From Streptomyces griseus subsp. griseus (GTDB lineage: Bacteria > Actinomycetota > Actinomycetes > Streptomycetales > Streptomycetaceae): 64,000 nucleotides of DNA. A model generated the notes under the pieces. The model saw nothing but the letters and a program-made list of their open reading frames with translations, made no database searches and was not told the origin of the DNA. Shown piece after piece: positions 15,525 through 23,223 of the stretch (position 1 is the stretch's first letter; every line of letters begins with the position of its first letter). The DNA is taken from NCBI RefSeq assembly GCF_003610995.1, contig NZ_CP032543.1, positions 5,270,001 to 5,334,000 on the forward strand. The letters are read 5' to 3'. The translations under genes and the position numbers were made by a program.

Positions 15525-17479
15525 ATGGCCTACCGGCCTTCGAAGAAGATGCGGAAGACGCTCCTGGGCGGCGGCGCCGTGGTCGTGCTCGCGGGGCTCA
15601 ACGCCCCGGCGGCGCTCTCCTTCGCGGAGGACCAGTACCACGCGTACAAGATCGCCCAGCCCGAGTACCAGGCGGAGTACGGCTCATGGCAGCGGGTCGA
15701 CATCCCGAAGGAGTACCGCACCAACGCCATCCACGCGGCGCTCCTGCACACCGGGAAGGTGCTGATCGTCGCGGGCTCCGGCAACGACGAGAAGAACTTC
15801 GACGCGGGCACCTTCGACACCGTGCTGTGGGACCCGGCCGAGAACACCTTCCGGAAGATCCCCACCCCCGAGGACTTCTTCTGCGGCGGCCACGCCCAAC
15901 TCCCCGACGGACGGCTGCTGATCGCCGGCGGCACCGCCCGCTACGAGGTCCTCGACGACAAGGTGAAGCGGGCCGGCGGCGGGATGCGGGTCAAGAACGA
16001 GAACCCGGACAAGCCGCTGAAGCTGAAGAAGGGCACGGTGTTCCGTTCCCCCTCCGGGGCCGAGTACGTCGCCAAGTTCGACGTCACCGTCCCCAAGGCG
16101 AAGCGCGAGTTCGAGGTCACGTACTTCAAGAGCGGCCAGATGAAGCCGTGGAAGACCAAGGTGACGGCGGCCGAGCAGCGGGTCTTCGTGGAGGCGGTGG
16201 ACGACAGCGTCGAGGCGGTGGCGACCGACGCCGCCCAGTACGAGATCGTCGGGCTGAAGGGCAAGGAGGCCGACAACTCGTACGGGATCGCCGAGAAGAT
16301 CACCATGGACAAGCAGGACTTCCAGGGGATCAGGGCCGCCTACGAGTTCGACCCGACGGCGGAGAAGTACATCAAGGTCGACCCGATGCGGGAGGCCCGC
16401 TGGTACCCGACGCTCGTCGGCCTGGAGGACGGCCGGGTGCTCGCCGTCTCCGGCCTCGACGACGTCGGCGCGATCCTCCCGGGCGACAACGAGATCTACG
16501 ACCCGAAGACCAAGAAGTGGGCCAAGGGCCCCTTCCACTACTTCCCGACCTACCCGGCGCTCTTCCTCACCAAGGGCGGCAAGCTCTTCTACCCGGGGCC
16601 AACGCCGGTTACGGCCCGGCCGACAAGGGCCGTGAGCCGGGGATCTGGGACATCAGGAAGAACACCTTCACCAAGGTGCCCGGGCTGACCGACACCGACG
16701 AGCTGGAGACGGCGGCCTCGCTGCTGCTGCCGCCGGTGCAGGACCAGAAGGTGATGGTCCTCGGCGGGGGCGGCGTCGGCGAGTCCAAGAAGTCCACCGC
16801 CCGCACGGCCGTCATCGACCTCAAGCAGGCCAGCCCCTCCTTCACGGCCGGTCCTGATCTGCCGCAGGGCACCCGCTACCTGAACAGCGTGATCATGCCG
16901 GACGACACCGTCTTCACCAGCGGCGGTTCGGAGGACTACCGGGGCCGGGGCAACAGCAACATCCTCAAGGCGCAGTCCTACGACCCCAAGTCCAACACCT
17001 TCAAGGAGGCCGCCGAGCCGACGGTCGGCCGCAACTACCACTCCGAGGCGCTGCTGCTGCCCGACGGCCGGGTCGCCACCTTCGGCTCCGACTCGCTCTA
17101 CGGCGACAAGGACAACACCAAGCTCGGCAAGTTCGAGCAGCGCATGGAGGTCTACACCCCGCCCGCCCTCCACCGCGGCAAGGACAAGCGGCCGGTGATC
17201 GGGGATGGCCCCGAGGCGGTGGAGCGCGGGAAGACGGTCACCTTCAGGAGCGCCGACGCGGACCGGATCGCGACAGCCCGGCTGATGCGGCCGAGCGCGG
17301 TCACGCACACCACGGACGTGGAGCAGCGCTCCATCGCGCTGGACCTGAAGAAGGGGAAGGGCGAGGTGAGCGTGAGCGTGCCGGACGACGCCACGCTGGT
17401 GCCGCCCGGCTGGTACATGCTCTTCGTGACGGACACCGACGGGGTCCCGTCGGAGGCGAAATGGGTCAAGGCGTCCTGA
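15525..17479 (+). CDS. glxA: GlxA-like radical copper oxidase (kelch), interrupted by one missing base
   Basis: Repaired length about 651 residues, close to GlxA of S. lividans. An N-terminal signal anchor (KTLLGGGAVVVLAGLN) is followed by a kelch beta-propeller and a C-terminal immunoglobulin-like domain. Cys120 in FCGGHAQLPDG and Tyr294 in ARWYPT are placed to form the Cys-Tyr cofactor. The Tyr-His of GRNYHSEALLLPDG (17036-17041) and the His of AVTHTTDVEQRS are the expected copper ligands. The frame breaks at about 16592-16600: CCGGGGCC should be CCGGGGGCC to give FYPGANAGYGP. AGGAGGG precedes the ATG. GlxA oxidises glycan ends made by CslA. The break is either a sequence error or a recent mutation. 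Confidence 0.85.
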
Positions 17480-17544
17480 ACGCCGGGGCCTTCGCACGCG
17501 GCGGGCCGCGGGCGTTGTCACACCCTCCTGCGACCATGGTCGGC

Positions 17545-18162
17545 ATGAGCGAGACAACGGAACCCGAGATGGATGCGGCCGGCCCGGCCACGCCGCAGGA
17601 CTGGCGCGCGTTTCTGGAGGCGTACGGGCAGCGGTACCTGCTGAACCATGACGCCGCGGACGAGTTGCTGGACGAGGACCAGGCGGAGGCGCTGGACCGG
17701 GGCGAGCGGATAGCCGTCTGGCTGGGTGCGGAACCTGCTCGGGAAGATGCCTTGGCGGCAGCCGAGGAGCGGCTCGGGCTGCGGCTGCCGCCGGGGCTGA
17801 GGAGCTTCTTCCTGACGAGCGACGGATGGGAGCACCTGGACGGCTGGGTGGACGGTGTCCATCCGAGCGGTCGTGTCGGGTGGATGCGGGACGGCGAGGA
17901 CGGCGCCGGTGTGATCGAGGTGTACGCCTCGATCGACGGCAACGAGGACGACGTGAGCCTCTTCCGCCGGTCCGTGGAGATCGCGAAGGGAGAGGACTAC
18001 TGGCTGCTCGATCCCACCGACGTCGGACCGGACGGCGAGTGGGCCGCCTACGAGTTCACGCCGAAGTACGGCGACACGACGAGGTTCCCCAGCTTCGCGG
18101 CGCTGTTCCTCTCCTCGTTCGAGGACATGGATGAGGACGGGGACGAGGACGACGAGGACTGA
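17545..18162 (+). CDS. SMI1/KNR4-family protein
   Basis: 205 residues. The core carries the SMI1/KNR4 pattern: an early AEERLGLRLPPGLRSFFLTSDGWE helix-strand, a middle acidic strand (VIEVYASI) and a GEWAAYEFTPKYGD segment. The C-terminus is DEDGDEDDED. In bacteria this fold is common in immunity proteins of contact-dependent toxins, but no toxin gene is next to it. Start ATG 17545, or ATG 17536 three codons earlier; neither has a strong ribosome site. A convergent terminator follows at 18201. Confidence 0.8.
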   Translation: MSETTEPEMDAAGPATPQDWRAFLEAYGQRYLLNHDAADELLDEDQAEALDRGERIAVWLGAEPAREDALAAAEERLGLRLPPGLRSFFLTSDGWEHLDGWVDGVHPSGRVGWMRDGEDGAGVIEVYASIDGNEDDVSLFRRSVEIAKGEDYWLLDPTDVGPDGEWAAYEFTPKYGDTTRFPSFAALFLSSFEDMDEDGDEDDED

Positions 18163-18200
18163 GCCGGGGCGACGGCGCGCGCCGAGGTCACCGTCCCGCC

Positions 18201-18240
18201 CCGTGGCCGCCGGGCCGCCGACCGGCTCCGGCGGCCACGG
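18201..18240. terminator. Bidirectional terminator after SMI1 gene
   Basis: CCGTGGCCGCCGG and its exact complement, 14-nt loop, between convergent genes. Confidence 0.7.
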
Positions 18241-18241
18241 G

Positions 18242-18544
18242 TCAGGGGCTGGCCGGGTCGACTCCGTAGCGCAGCGGCTCGCGTTCCACCCGGAGGTCGC
18301 GGCGGTAGACGTAGAGCGCGTCCGCCCGAGCGCCGTCCGACGGGCCGTCCAGCTCGCAGGGGTAGGTGACCTGGACCACGGCGGGCCGGCCGGTGACCCG
18401 TATCCGGGTGCCGTCCGCCGGGCCGCCGACCAGGACGGCGGCCTCGCCGGTGGTCCCGCCGCCGGTCTCTGGCGCCGCGTCAGACGGTCCTGGCGTCCGC
18501 GGCCGGTCCTCGTGCGTCGTGTCTGCCCTGGATTCGAATCCCAT
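18242..18544 (-). CDS. Hypothetical protein
   Basis: 100 residues, not recognised. The N-terminal 35 residues are Pro/Thr/Glu-rich and probably disordered; the rest (VLVGGPADGTRIRVTGRP, then VTYPCELDGP and ALYVYRRDLRVERE) has regular beta strands. The VLVGGPADG motif resembles short uncharacterised actinobacterial proteins. No signal peptide. Coding is supported by third-position G/C and by its own promoter region with a palindrome 12 bp upstream of the ATG. No ribosome site is evident. Confidence 0.65.
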   Translation of the reverse strand: MGFESRADTTHEDRPRTPGPSDAAPETGGGTTGEAAVLVGGPADGTRIRVTGRPAVVQVTYPCELDGPSDGARADALYVYRRDLRVEREPLRYGVDPASP

Positions 18545-18555
18545 GACAACACTTT

Positions 18556-18573
18556 AAAGGTTGCGCAATCTTT
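18556..18573. promoter_or_regulatory. Near-perfect palindrome upstream of the hypothetical gene
   Basis: AAAGGTTGCGCAATCTTT has a perfect TTGCGCAA core and one mismatched pair in the arms. It lies 11 bp upstream of the ATG at 18544, in a position to block initiation, and is conspicuously A+T-rich. Confidence 0.5.
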
Positions 18574-18580
18574 GAAGTAC

Positions 18581-18625
18581 GGTGCCGGGGGTCCGGAAGT
18601 GCGACACTTCTGGCGCCCCGGCACC
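18581..18625. terminator. Terminator of the GH6 gene
   Basis: Two-part hairpin: outer arms GGTGCCGGGG/CCCCGGCACC, inner arms CCGGAAGTG/CACTTCTGG with a CGA loop. It starts 7 bp past the GH6 stop. Confidence 0.75.
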
Positions 18626-18632
18626 GCGCGCT

Positions 18633-19682
18633 TCAGGACGTGGCGCGCTCGGCCAGCCCCAGCGCGTACTCCGGCCACCAGGTGCCCGCCTCCGGTCCGC
18701 CCCGGCAGGTGCCGTCCGACTCGCCGGGCCGCTTGATCCACAGGTAGGCGTCGAGGCGGTCGTCACGGGTGTCGGTGGTCGGGGGTGTGCCGAGCGCCCG
18801 GCCCGGCGGGTTGCACCAGGCCTCGGCGCGGTCGCCGGTGAGCGGGCCGCCGCCGTTGCGGCTGGTGTCGATCACGTAGTGCGCGTTCCCGACGGCGTCG
18901 GAGAGGAGGGCCCCGTACTCCTTCACGCTCGCGTTCGACTGGAAGTTGGAGACGTTCAGCGAGAAGCCGTCGGCCCGGTCGATCCCGGCCCGCCGCAGCG
19001 GTTCGGCGATCTTGGAAGGTTCCTTGATCCAGTCCGGGTTGCCCGCGTCCAGGTAGACCTTGGTCCGGGCGTTGGCCTTGAGGGTGTCCACGGCCTCGGA
19101 GAGCAGCTGGTAGCGCTCGGCGTGGTGCTGGGGCGGGGTGCAGCCGTCGGCGATGTGGGGGAGCGCGTCGGGCTCCAGGATCACGGTGGCCGGGGCGTCC
19201 CCGATGGCCTCGGCGAACTCCCCGAGCCAGGACCGGTAGGCGTCCGCGTCCTTGGCGCCGCCCGCGGAGTAGAGCCCGCAGTCGCGGTGGGGGATGTTGT
19301 ACGCGACGAGCAGGACGCTCCTCTTGGTCTCGGCCGCGGCCCTCGCGGCGGCCACGATCTCGGGCCCGGGCGCGTCCCAGGCGGGCCAGAGCGCCACCGG
19401 CCGGTCGGCGATCCGCCGCAGTGCCTTCGCGTCGCCCTCCCGGCCCTGCCGGTCCCAGGCGCGCACCTGACGGGCCGCGTCGCTGTCCGGGTCGACCCAG
19501 TACGGGGAGGCCGCGCTCGGCGCCGGTTCGCCGCGTACGGGGTCGGCATCGGCGGCCGACGGGCTCGCGCCGCCCGGTGCGGAGCAGCCCGCCGTGAGGA
19601 CGGCCGCGAGAGCGGCGGCGGCCAGGCCGGGGGGAACCTTCAAGGCCCGGAAGACTCGGTGGACGGTGCTGCGGCCGGACAT
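18633..19682 (-). CDS. Lipoprotein glycoside hydrolase family 6 (CslZ-like endoglucanase)
   Basis: 349 residues. Signal peptide with lipobox LTAGC (Cys33 lipidated), a short Ser/Ala/Pro linker, then a GH6 barrel: VLLVAYNIPHRDCG, SWLGEFAEAIGDAP, VILEPDALPHIADG with the catalytic acid region, DTSRNGGGP and WIKRPGESDG. GH6 enzymes cleave beta-1,4-glucans with inversion. In S. coelicolor the cslA-glxA operon is followed by a GH6 gene called cslZ; this gene lies close to cslA- and glxA-like genes here, on the other strand. A role in trimming the synthase product at the cell surface is therefore likely. No carbohydrate-binding module is attached. Confidence 0.88.
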   Translation of the reverse strand: MSGRSTVHRVFRALKVPPGLAAAALAAVLTAGCSAPGGASPSAADADPVRGEPAPSAASPYWVDPDSDAARQVRAWDRQGREGDAKALRRIADRPVALWPAWDAPGPEIVAAARAAAETKRSVLLVAYNIPHRDCGLYSAGGAKDADAYRSWLGEFAEAIGDAPATVILEPDALPHIADGCTPPQHHAERYQLLSEAVDTLKANARTKVYLDAGNPDWIKEPSKIAEPLRRAGIDRADGFSLNVSNFQSNASVKEYGALLSDAVGNAHYVIDTSRNGGGPLTGDRAEAWCNPPGRALGTPPTTDTRDDRLDAYLWIKRPGESDGTCRGGPEAGTWWPEYALGLAERATS

Positions 19683-19743
19683 CCAGCCCCCTCGGACGAC
19701 GGTGGCTCACGGATACGGGATACGGATGCGTGTGACGGGACAC

Positions 19744-19773
19744 GCGGTGACGCGATATGCGGTGACCGGGTAT
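19744..19773. repeat. Two tandem 15-bp repeats upstream of the GH6 gene
   Basis: GCGGTGACGCGATAT at 19744 and GCGGTGACCGGGTAT at 19759 are 12/15 identical, with a weaker third copy before them. They lie about 60-90 bp upstream of the GH6 start and may bind its regulator. I do not see the 14-bp CebR palindrome here. Confidence 0.4.
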
Positions 19774-19883
19774 GCGTACGGGCGGCTTTCGGGGCGCCTG
19801 AGCGCACACAGGGAAACGCCAGCAATCGTGACATAGTGGTCACCGAGAGTGGTGCCGCCACACCATCCGTCACCGGGCACCGC

Positions 19884-20867
19884 TCAGGTGGACGCGGCCA
19901 GCGCGATCCCCAGCGCCGTCCGCTCGTACAGCACCTGGTGTCCGTACCGCCGCGACGTCAGCAGCCCCGCCCCGCGCAGCACCGACAGATGCGCCGATAC
20001 GGAGGAGGGGGCGAGGCCGAGCCGGTGGGCCAGGGTGCTCGTCCCGGCCGGTTCGTCCAGCGTGCACAGCACATCCGCCCGGACCCGGCCCAGCAGCCTC
20101 GCCAGGGCGTCAGGGGTCCGCTCGCCGGCCGCGCTCCACAGCCCGCCGATCCCGCGCGCCGGGTAGATCAGCCCGGGCTGCCACGGCTCCTGGTGGCCGC
20201 CCACCACCTCGGGCCAGACGAAGACGCTCGGCATCAGCACCAGCCCCTGCCCGCCCAGCACCTGCTGGTGGTCGCCCCGGGTCCCCTTCACGGTGAGCGT
20301 CGCGCCGTTCCAGCTCAGCTGCTTGCTCACCTCACCGAGCAGCCCCGCGAGCCCGCTGTCCGCGAGCCGGCGGGAGTGGTGGGCGATGTCCGCCTCCAGG
20401 ACCGCCCGCAGCCGGGGCCAGTACGGTTCGATCAGAGTCCGCCAGGCCCGCTCCAGCAGATCGGCGATCTCGCGCACGGCCCGCGCGGGATCGGCCAGCA
20501 GGCGCCGGCCCACCGCCGACTCCAGTGCGGCCGGCCGCTCGGAGAGGGCCAGCGCCATGTCCGCCCGGGCGACCTCGGGATCGACCGCCCGGACCACCGC
20601 GATCTCCTCCTCGAAGGTGGCCGGCGGGCCGGCCGGGGGCGGGCAGATGAAGTCCGGGTTGTGGCCGCCGTCCGGCATCAGCACCCACAGGGGCTCCAGA
20701 TCGAGGGTGTCGGCCGCCGCGCGGATCTGCCGGAGCCAGGGCAGGTGGTAGCCGTGCCGGTAGGGGCGGGCCAGGGTGCGCACGGCCTCCTGGGTCTCGA
20801 CCAGCGGGGAGAGCGCGAACCGGCAGCGCAGCAGGTCGCTCTCACCGAAGTGCAGCTGGAACGGCAT
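19884..20867 (-). CDS. ArsR-like HTH regulator with DUF5937-type N-terminus
   Basis: 327 residues. A long N-terminal region (MPFQLHFGESDLLRCRFALSPL, common in streptomycete regulators) is joined to a C-terminal winged helix: RADVLCTLDEPAGTSTLAHRLGLAPSSVSAHLSVLRGAGLL. The HTH at the C-terminal end and the S-S-V-S-x-H-L recognition helix are typical of ArsR-type proteins. ATG at 20867 was preferred over the GTG at 20879. It is divergent from an MFS exporter with 81 bp between starts, the usual layout of a local repressor and its target. Confidence 0.85.
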   Translation of the reverse strand: MPFQLHFGESDLLRCRFALSPLVETQEAVRTLARPYRHGYHLPWLRQIRAAADTLDLEPLWVLMPDGGHNPDFICPPPAGPPATFEEEIAVVRAVDPEVARADMALALSERPAALESAVGRRLLADPARAVREIADLLERAWRTLIEPYWPRLRAVLEADIAHHSRRLADSGLAGLLGEVSKQLSWNGATLTVKGTRGDHQQVLGGQGLVLMPSVFVWPEVVGGHQEPWQPGLIYPARGIGGLWSAAGERTPDALARLLGRVRADVLCTLDEPAGTSTLAHRLGLAPSSVSAHLSVLRGAGLLTSRRYGHQVLYERTALGIALAAST

Positions 20868-20948
20868 ACCGGCCCCCACTCGGATTGCGAAGATTCGTCC
20901 CCACCCGAAAGTCTAGGGTGCGCGGCTCTCCCGCCCCACGCTCCTGTC
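20868..20948. promoter_or_regulatory. Divergent promoter region of ArsR-like regulator and MFS gene
   Basis: 81 bp holding the inverted repeat CGAA-GA-TTCG at 20888-20897 and a TAGGGT hexamer 25 bp before the MFS start. A regulator site here is likely from layout; the exact operator is a guess. Confidence 0.4.
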
Positions 20949-22211
20949 ATGCCCCACGCACCTGCCACCACCCCGCCCGCCGGCTACCGCGCCGTCTTCG
21001 CCGTCACCGAGTTCCGGGCCGTCTTCGCCGCCCATCTGCTCTCGCTCCTCGGCGTCGTCGTCAGCGAACTCGCCCTCACCGTCCTCGTCTACGACCTCAC
21101 CGGCTCCCCGCTGCTCAGCGCCCTGACGTTCGCGCTCGGGATGCTCCCGTACGTGATCGGCGGGACCCTGTTCGCCGGGGTCGCCGACCGCTACCCGGCC
21201 CGCCGCGTCCTCGTCGTCTGCGATCTCGTCTGCGCGGCCTGCGTCGCCGCGATGCTGGCGCCCGCCACCCCGGTCGCCGGACTCCTCGCCCTGCGCTGCC
21301 TGGTCGCCGCGATCGCGCCGGTCTTCACCGGGACCCGGATGGCCGCGCTCACCGACATCCTGGGCGAGGGCGACCTCTATGTCCTGGGCCGGTCCCTCCT
21401 GCGGATCGTCTCGCAGAGCGCGATGCTCATCGGCTTCGGCGCGGGCGGTGTGCTGCTCACCGTGCTCTCCCCGCGCGGCGCGATCACCGTCACCGTCGTC
21501 ACCTTCCTCTGCTCGGCGGCCCTTCTCCGCTTCGGCACCCGCAACCGCCCGGCCCGCGCCCGGAGCGGCTCCACCCCCCTGCTCCGGGAGTCGCTCTCCG
21601 GGGCCCGCCTGGTGCTGGGCGACCGGCGGATCCGCGCGCTGCTCCTGCTGTTCTGGCTGCCCCCGATGTTCGTGGTCGCCCCGGAGGCGCTCGCCGCCCC
21701 GTACGTGGCCGAGACCGGCGCCGGCCCGGCCGCGCTCGGGCTGCTGCTCTGCGCGATGGCCGTCGGACATGTGGGGGCCGAGCTCTTCGTGGGGTCCGCG
21801 CTCCGTCCCCGTACCCGCTCCCGGATCGTGCTGCCGGTCGCCGCCGCGGGCCTGCTGCCGCTGGTGGTGTACGCGGTCCGGCCCGGGCTGCCGCTCGCCC
21901 TGGCCGCCCTCGCGCTGGCCGGGATGGGGGCGGCGTACGTCATCGGCCTCGACCAGTGGTTCGTGGACGCCGTACCGCCGGAGCTGCGCGGCCGGGCCAT
22001 GACGCTGCTCACCGCCGGGCTGATGACGATCCAGGGCGCGGGGATGGCGCTGGCGGGGCTCGCGGCCGAGTTCCTCCCGGTGCACCACGTGGTCGCCGGA
22101 GCCGGAATCATCGGTACCGCCGTCGCGCTCCTCGTCGTCGCCGAGGTCCGCCGTACAGCCCCGGACAGATGTCCGATACCGAAAGGCGAGACGGGGCTGA
22201 CCGGCATATGA
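20949..22211 (+). CDS. MFS transporter
   Basis: 420 residues with about 12 hydrophobic segments in two halves split by an Arg/Ala-rich loop near residue 200 (RNRPARARSG). The motif GVADRYPARR between helices 2 and 3 is the MFS motif A (GxLaDrxgrr). The protein resembles Enterobactin-exporter-type or tetracycline-type permeases; the substrate cannot be told. Divergent from the ArsR-like regulator. The C-terminal tail (TAPDRCPIPKGETGLTGI) is hydrophilic. Confidence 0.88.
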   Translation: MPHAPATTPPAGYRAVFAVTEFRAVFAAHLLSLLGVVVSELALTVLVYDLTGSPLLSALTFALGMLPYVIGGTLFAGVADRYPARRVLVVCDLVCAACVAAMLAPATPVAGLLALRCLVAAIAPVFTGTRMAALTDILGEGDLYVLGRSLLRIVSQSAMLIGFGAGGVLLTVLSPRGAITVTVVTFLCSAALLRFGTRNRPARARSGSTPLLRESLSGARLVLGDRRIRALLLLFWLPPMFVVAPEALAAPYVAETGAGPAALGLLLCAMAVGHVGAELFVGSALRPRTRSRIVLPVAAAGLLPLVVYAVRPGLPLALAALALAGMGAAYVIGLDQWFVDAVPPELRGRAMTLLTAGLMTIQGAGMALAGLAAEFLPVHHVVAGAGIIGTAVALLVVAEVRRTAPDRCPIPKGETGLTGI

Positions 22212-22232
22212 CCAGTCGGTAAGGTCGGTGCC

Positions 22233-22742
22233 GTGCCGAAGCCGCTCAGCCTTCCTTTCGATCCCATCGCCCGTGCCGAGGAACTCTGGCATCAGCGCTG
22301 GGGGCCCGTGCCCTCCATGGGGGCGATCACCTCGATCATGCGGGCGCAGCAGATCCTGCTCGCGGAGGTGGACGCGGTCGTCAAGCCGTACGGTCTGACC
22401 TTCGCGCGGTACGAGGCCTTGGTGCTGCTCACCTTCTCCAAGGCGGGCGAGCTGCCGATGTCCAAGATCGGCGAGCGGCTGATGGTGCACCCCACATCGG
22501 TCACCAACACCGTGGACCGGCTGGTGAAGTCCGGTCTGGTCAGCAAGCGCCCCAACCCCAACGACGGGCGCGGCACGCTCGCCTCCATCACCGACAAGGG
22601 CCGCGAGGTCGTCGAGTCGGCCACCGAGGAGCTGATGGCGATGGACTTCGGGCTCGGGGTGTACGACGCCGAGGAGTGCGCGGAGATCTTCGCGATGCTC
22701 CGGCCGCTGCGGGTGGCGGCGCAGGACTTCGACGAGGGGTGA
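22233..22742 (+). CDS. MarR-family regulator
   Basis: 169 residues. Winged helix with GLTFARYEALVLLTFSKAGELPMSKIGERLMVHPTSV read as DNA-contact region, RLVKSGLVSKRPNPNDGRG as the wing, then a long dimerisation helix. GTG start at 22233 with GGTAAGG 8 nt upstream. It comes two genes before icmA on the same strand and matches by position SCO5413. It could control the icmA palindrome at 23194, which is inference from proximity only. Confidence 0.88.
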   Translation: MPKPLSLPFDPIARAEELWHQRWGPVPSMGAITSIMRAQQILLAEVDAVVKPYGLTFARYEALVLLTFSKAGELPMSKIGERLMVHPTSVTNTVDRLVKSGLVSKRPNPNDGRGTLASITDKGREVVESATEELMAMDFGLGVYDAEECAEIFAMLRPLRVAAQDFDEG

Positions 22743-22810
22743 GCAGGGCCGCCCTCCCGACGGCGGGCCCCCGCGAAGATCGCCCCGGCCGCCCGGTTAC
22801 GCTCGTGTCC

Positions 22811-23137
22811 ATGAAACAGAACGTGCTCACCCGCTACCGGGTGATGGCTTACGTCACCGCCGTCTGGCTGCTCGTCTTCACGGTGGCGATCATCGCGAAG
22901 TACGGGTTCGACAGCGGCGACACCATGGTGATCTCCCAGATCCACGGCGTGCTGTTCATCGTCTACGTCATCTTCGCCTTCGACCTCGGCTCCAAGGCGA
23001 AGTGGCCCTTCGGCAAGCTTCTGTGGGTGTTGGCGGCCGGCTGTATCCCCTTCGCCTCCTTCTTCGTGGAGCCGAAGGTCAGCCGGGAGGCCCAGGCGCT
23101 GATCGCCAAGCCCGCCGCGGAGCCCGCGAAAGCCTGA
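22811..23137 (+). CDS. DUF3817 small membrane protein (second copy)
   Basis: 108 residues, paralogue of the protein encoded at 12879. Same helix order, with ISQIHGVLFIVYVIFAFDLGSKAKWPFG as the family signature (split here as IHGVLFIVYVIFAFDLGSKA) and a closing FFVEPK. ATG at 22811. It is about 70 bp after the MarR gene and 86 bp before icmA, so it may share their transcript. Function unknown. Confidence 0.86.
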   Translation: MKQNVLTRYRVMAYVTAVWLLVFTVAIIAKYGFDSGDTMVISQIHGVLFIVYVIFAFDLGSKAKWPFGKLLWVLAAGCIPFASFFVEPKVSREAQALIAKPAAEPAKA

Positions 23138-23193
23138 CCGGCACGGCACCCCTACCGCCCCGCGCAGAAGCGCCGGGCGGTTTGCCATCGACA

Positions 23194-23215
23194 TTTACTA
23201 GGACGTCCTAGTAAA
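23194..23215. promoter_or_regulatory. 22-bp perfect palindrome at the icmA start
   Basis: TTTACTAGGAC and its exact reverse complement GTCCTAGTAAA, centred 19 bp before the icmA ATG at 23224. Only 8 bp separate it from the start codon, so it overlaps the initiation region and its TAGTAA could itself be a -10 for a leaderless transcript. An operator for an acyl-CoA-responsive repressor is the simplest reading. Confidence 0.75.
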
Positions 23216-23223
23216 TTCGAACC

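Noticed and set aside
17545..18162. Toxin-immunity cassette
   Set aside because: Only the SMI1-type protein is present; no polymorphic toxin is next to it.
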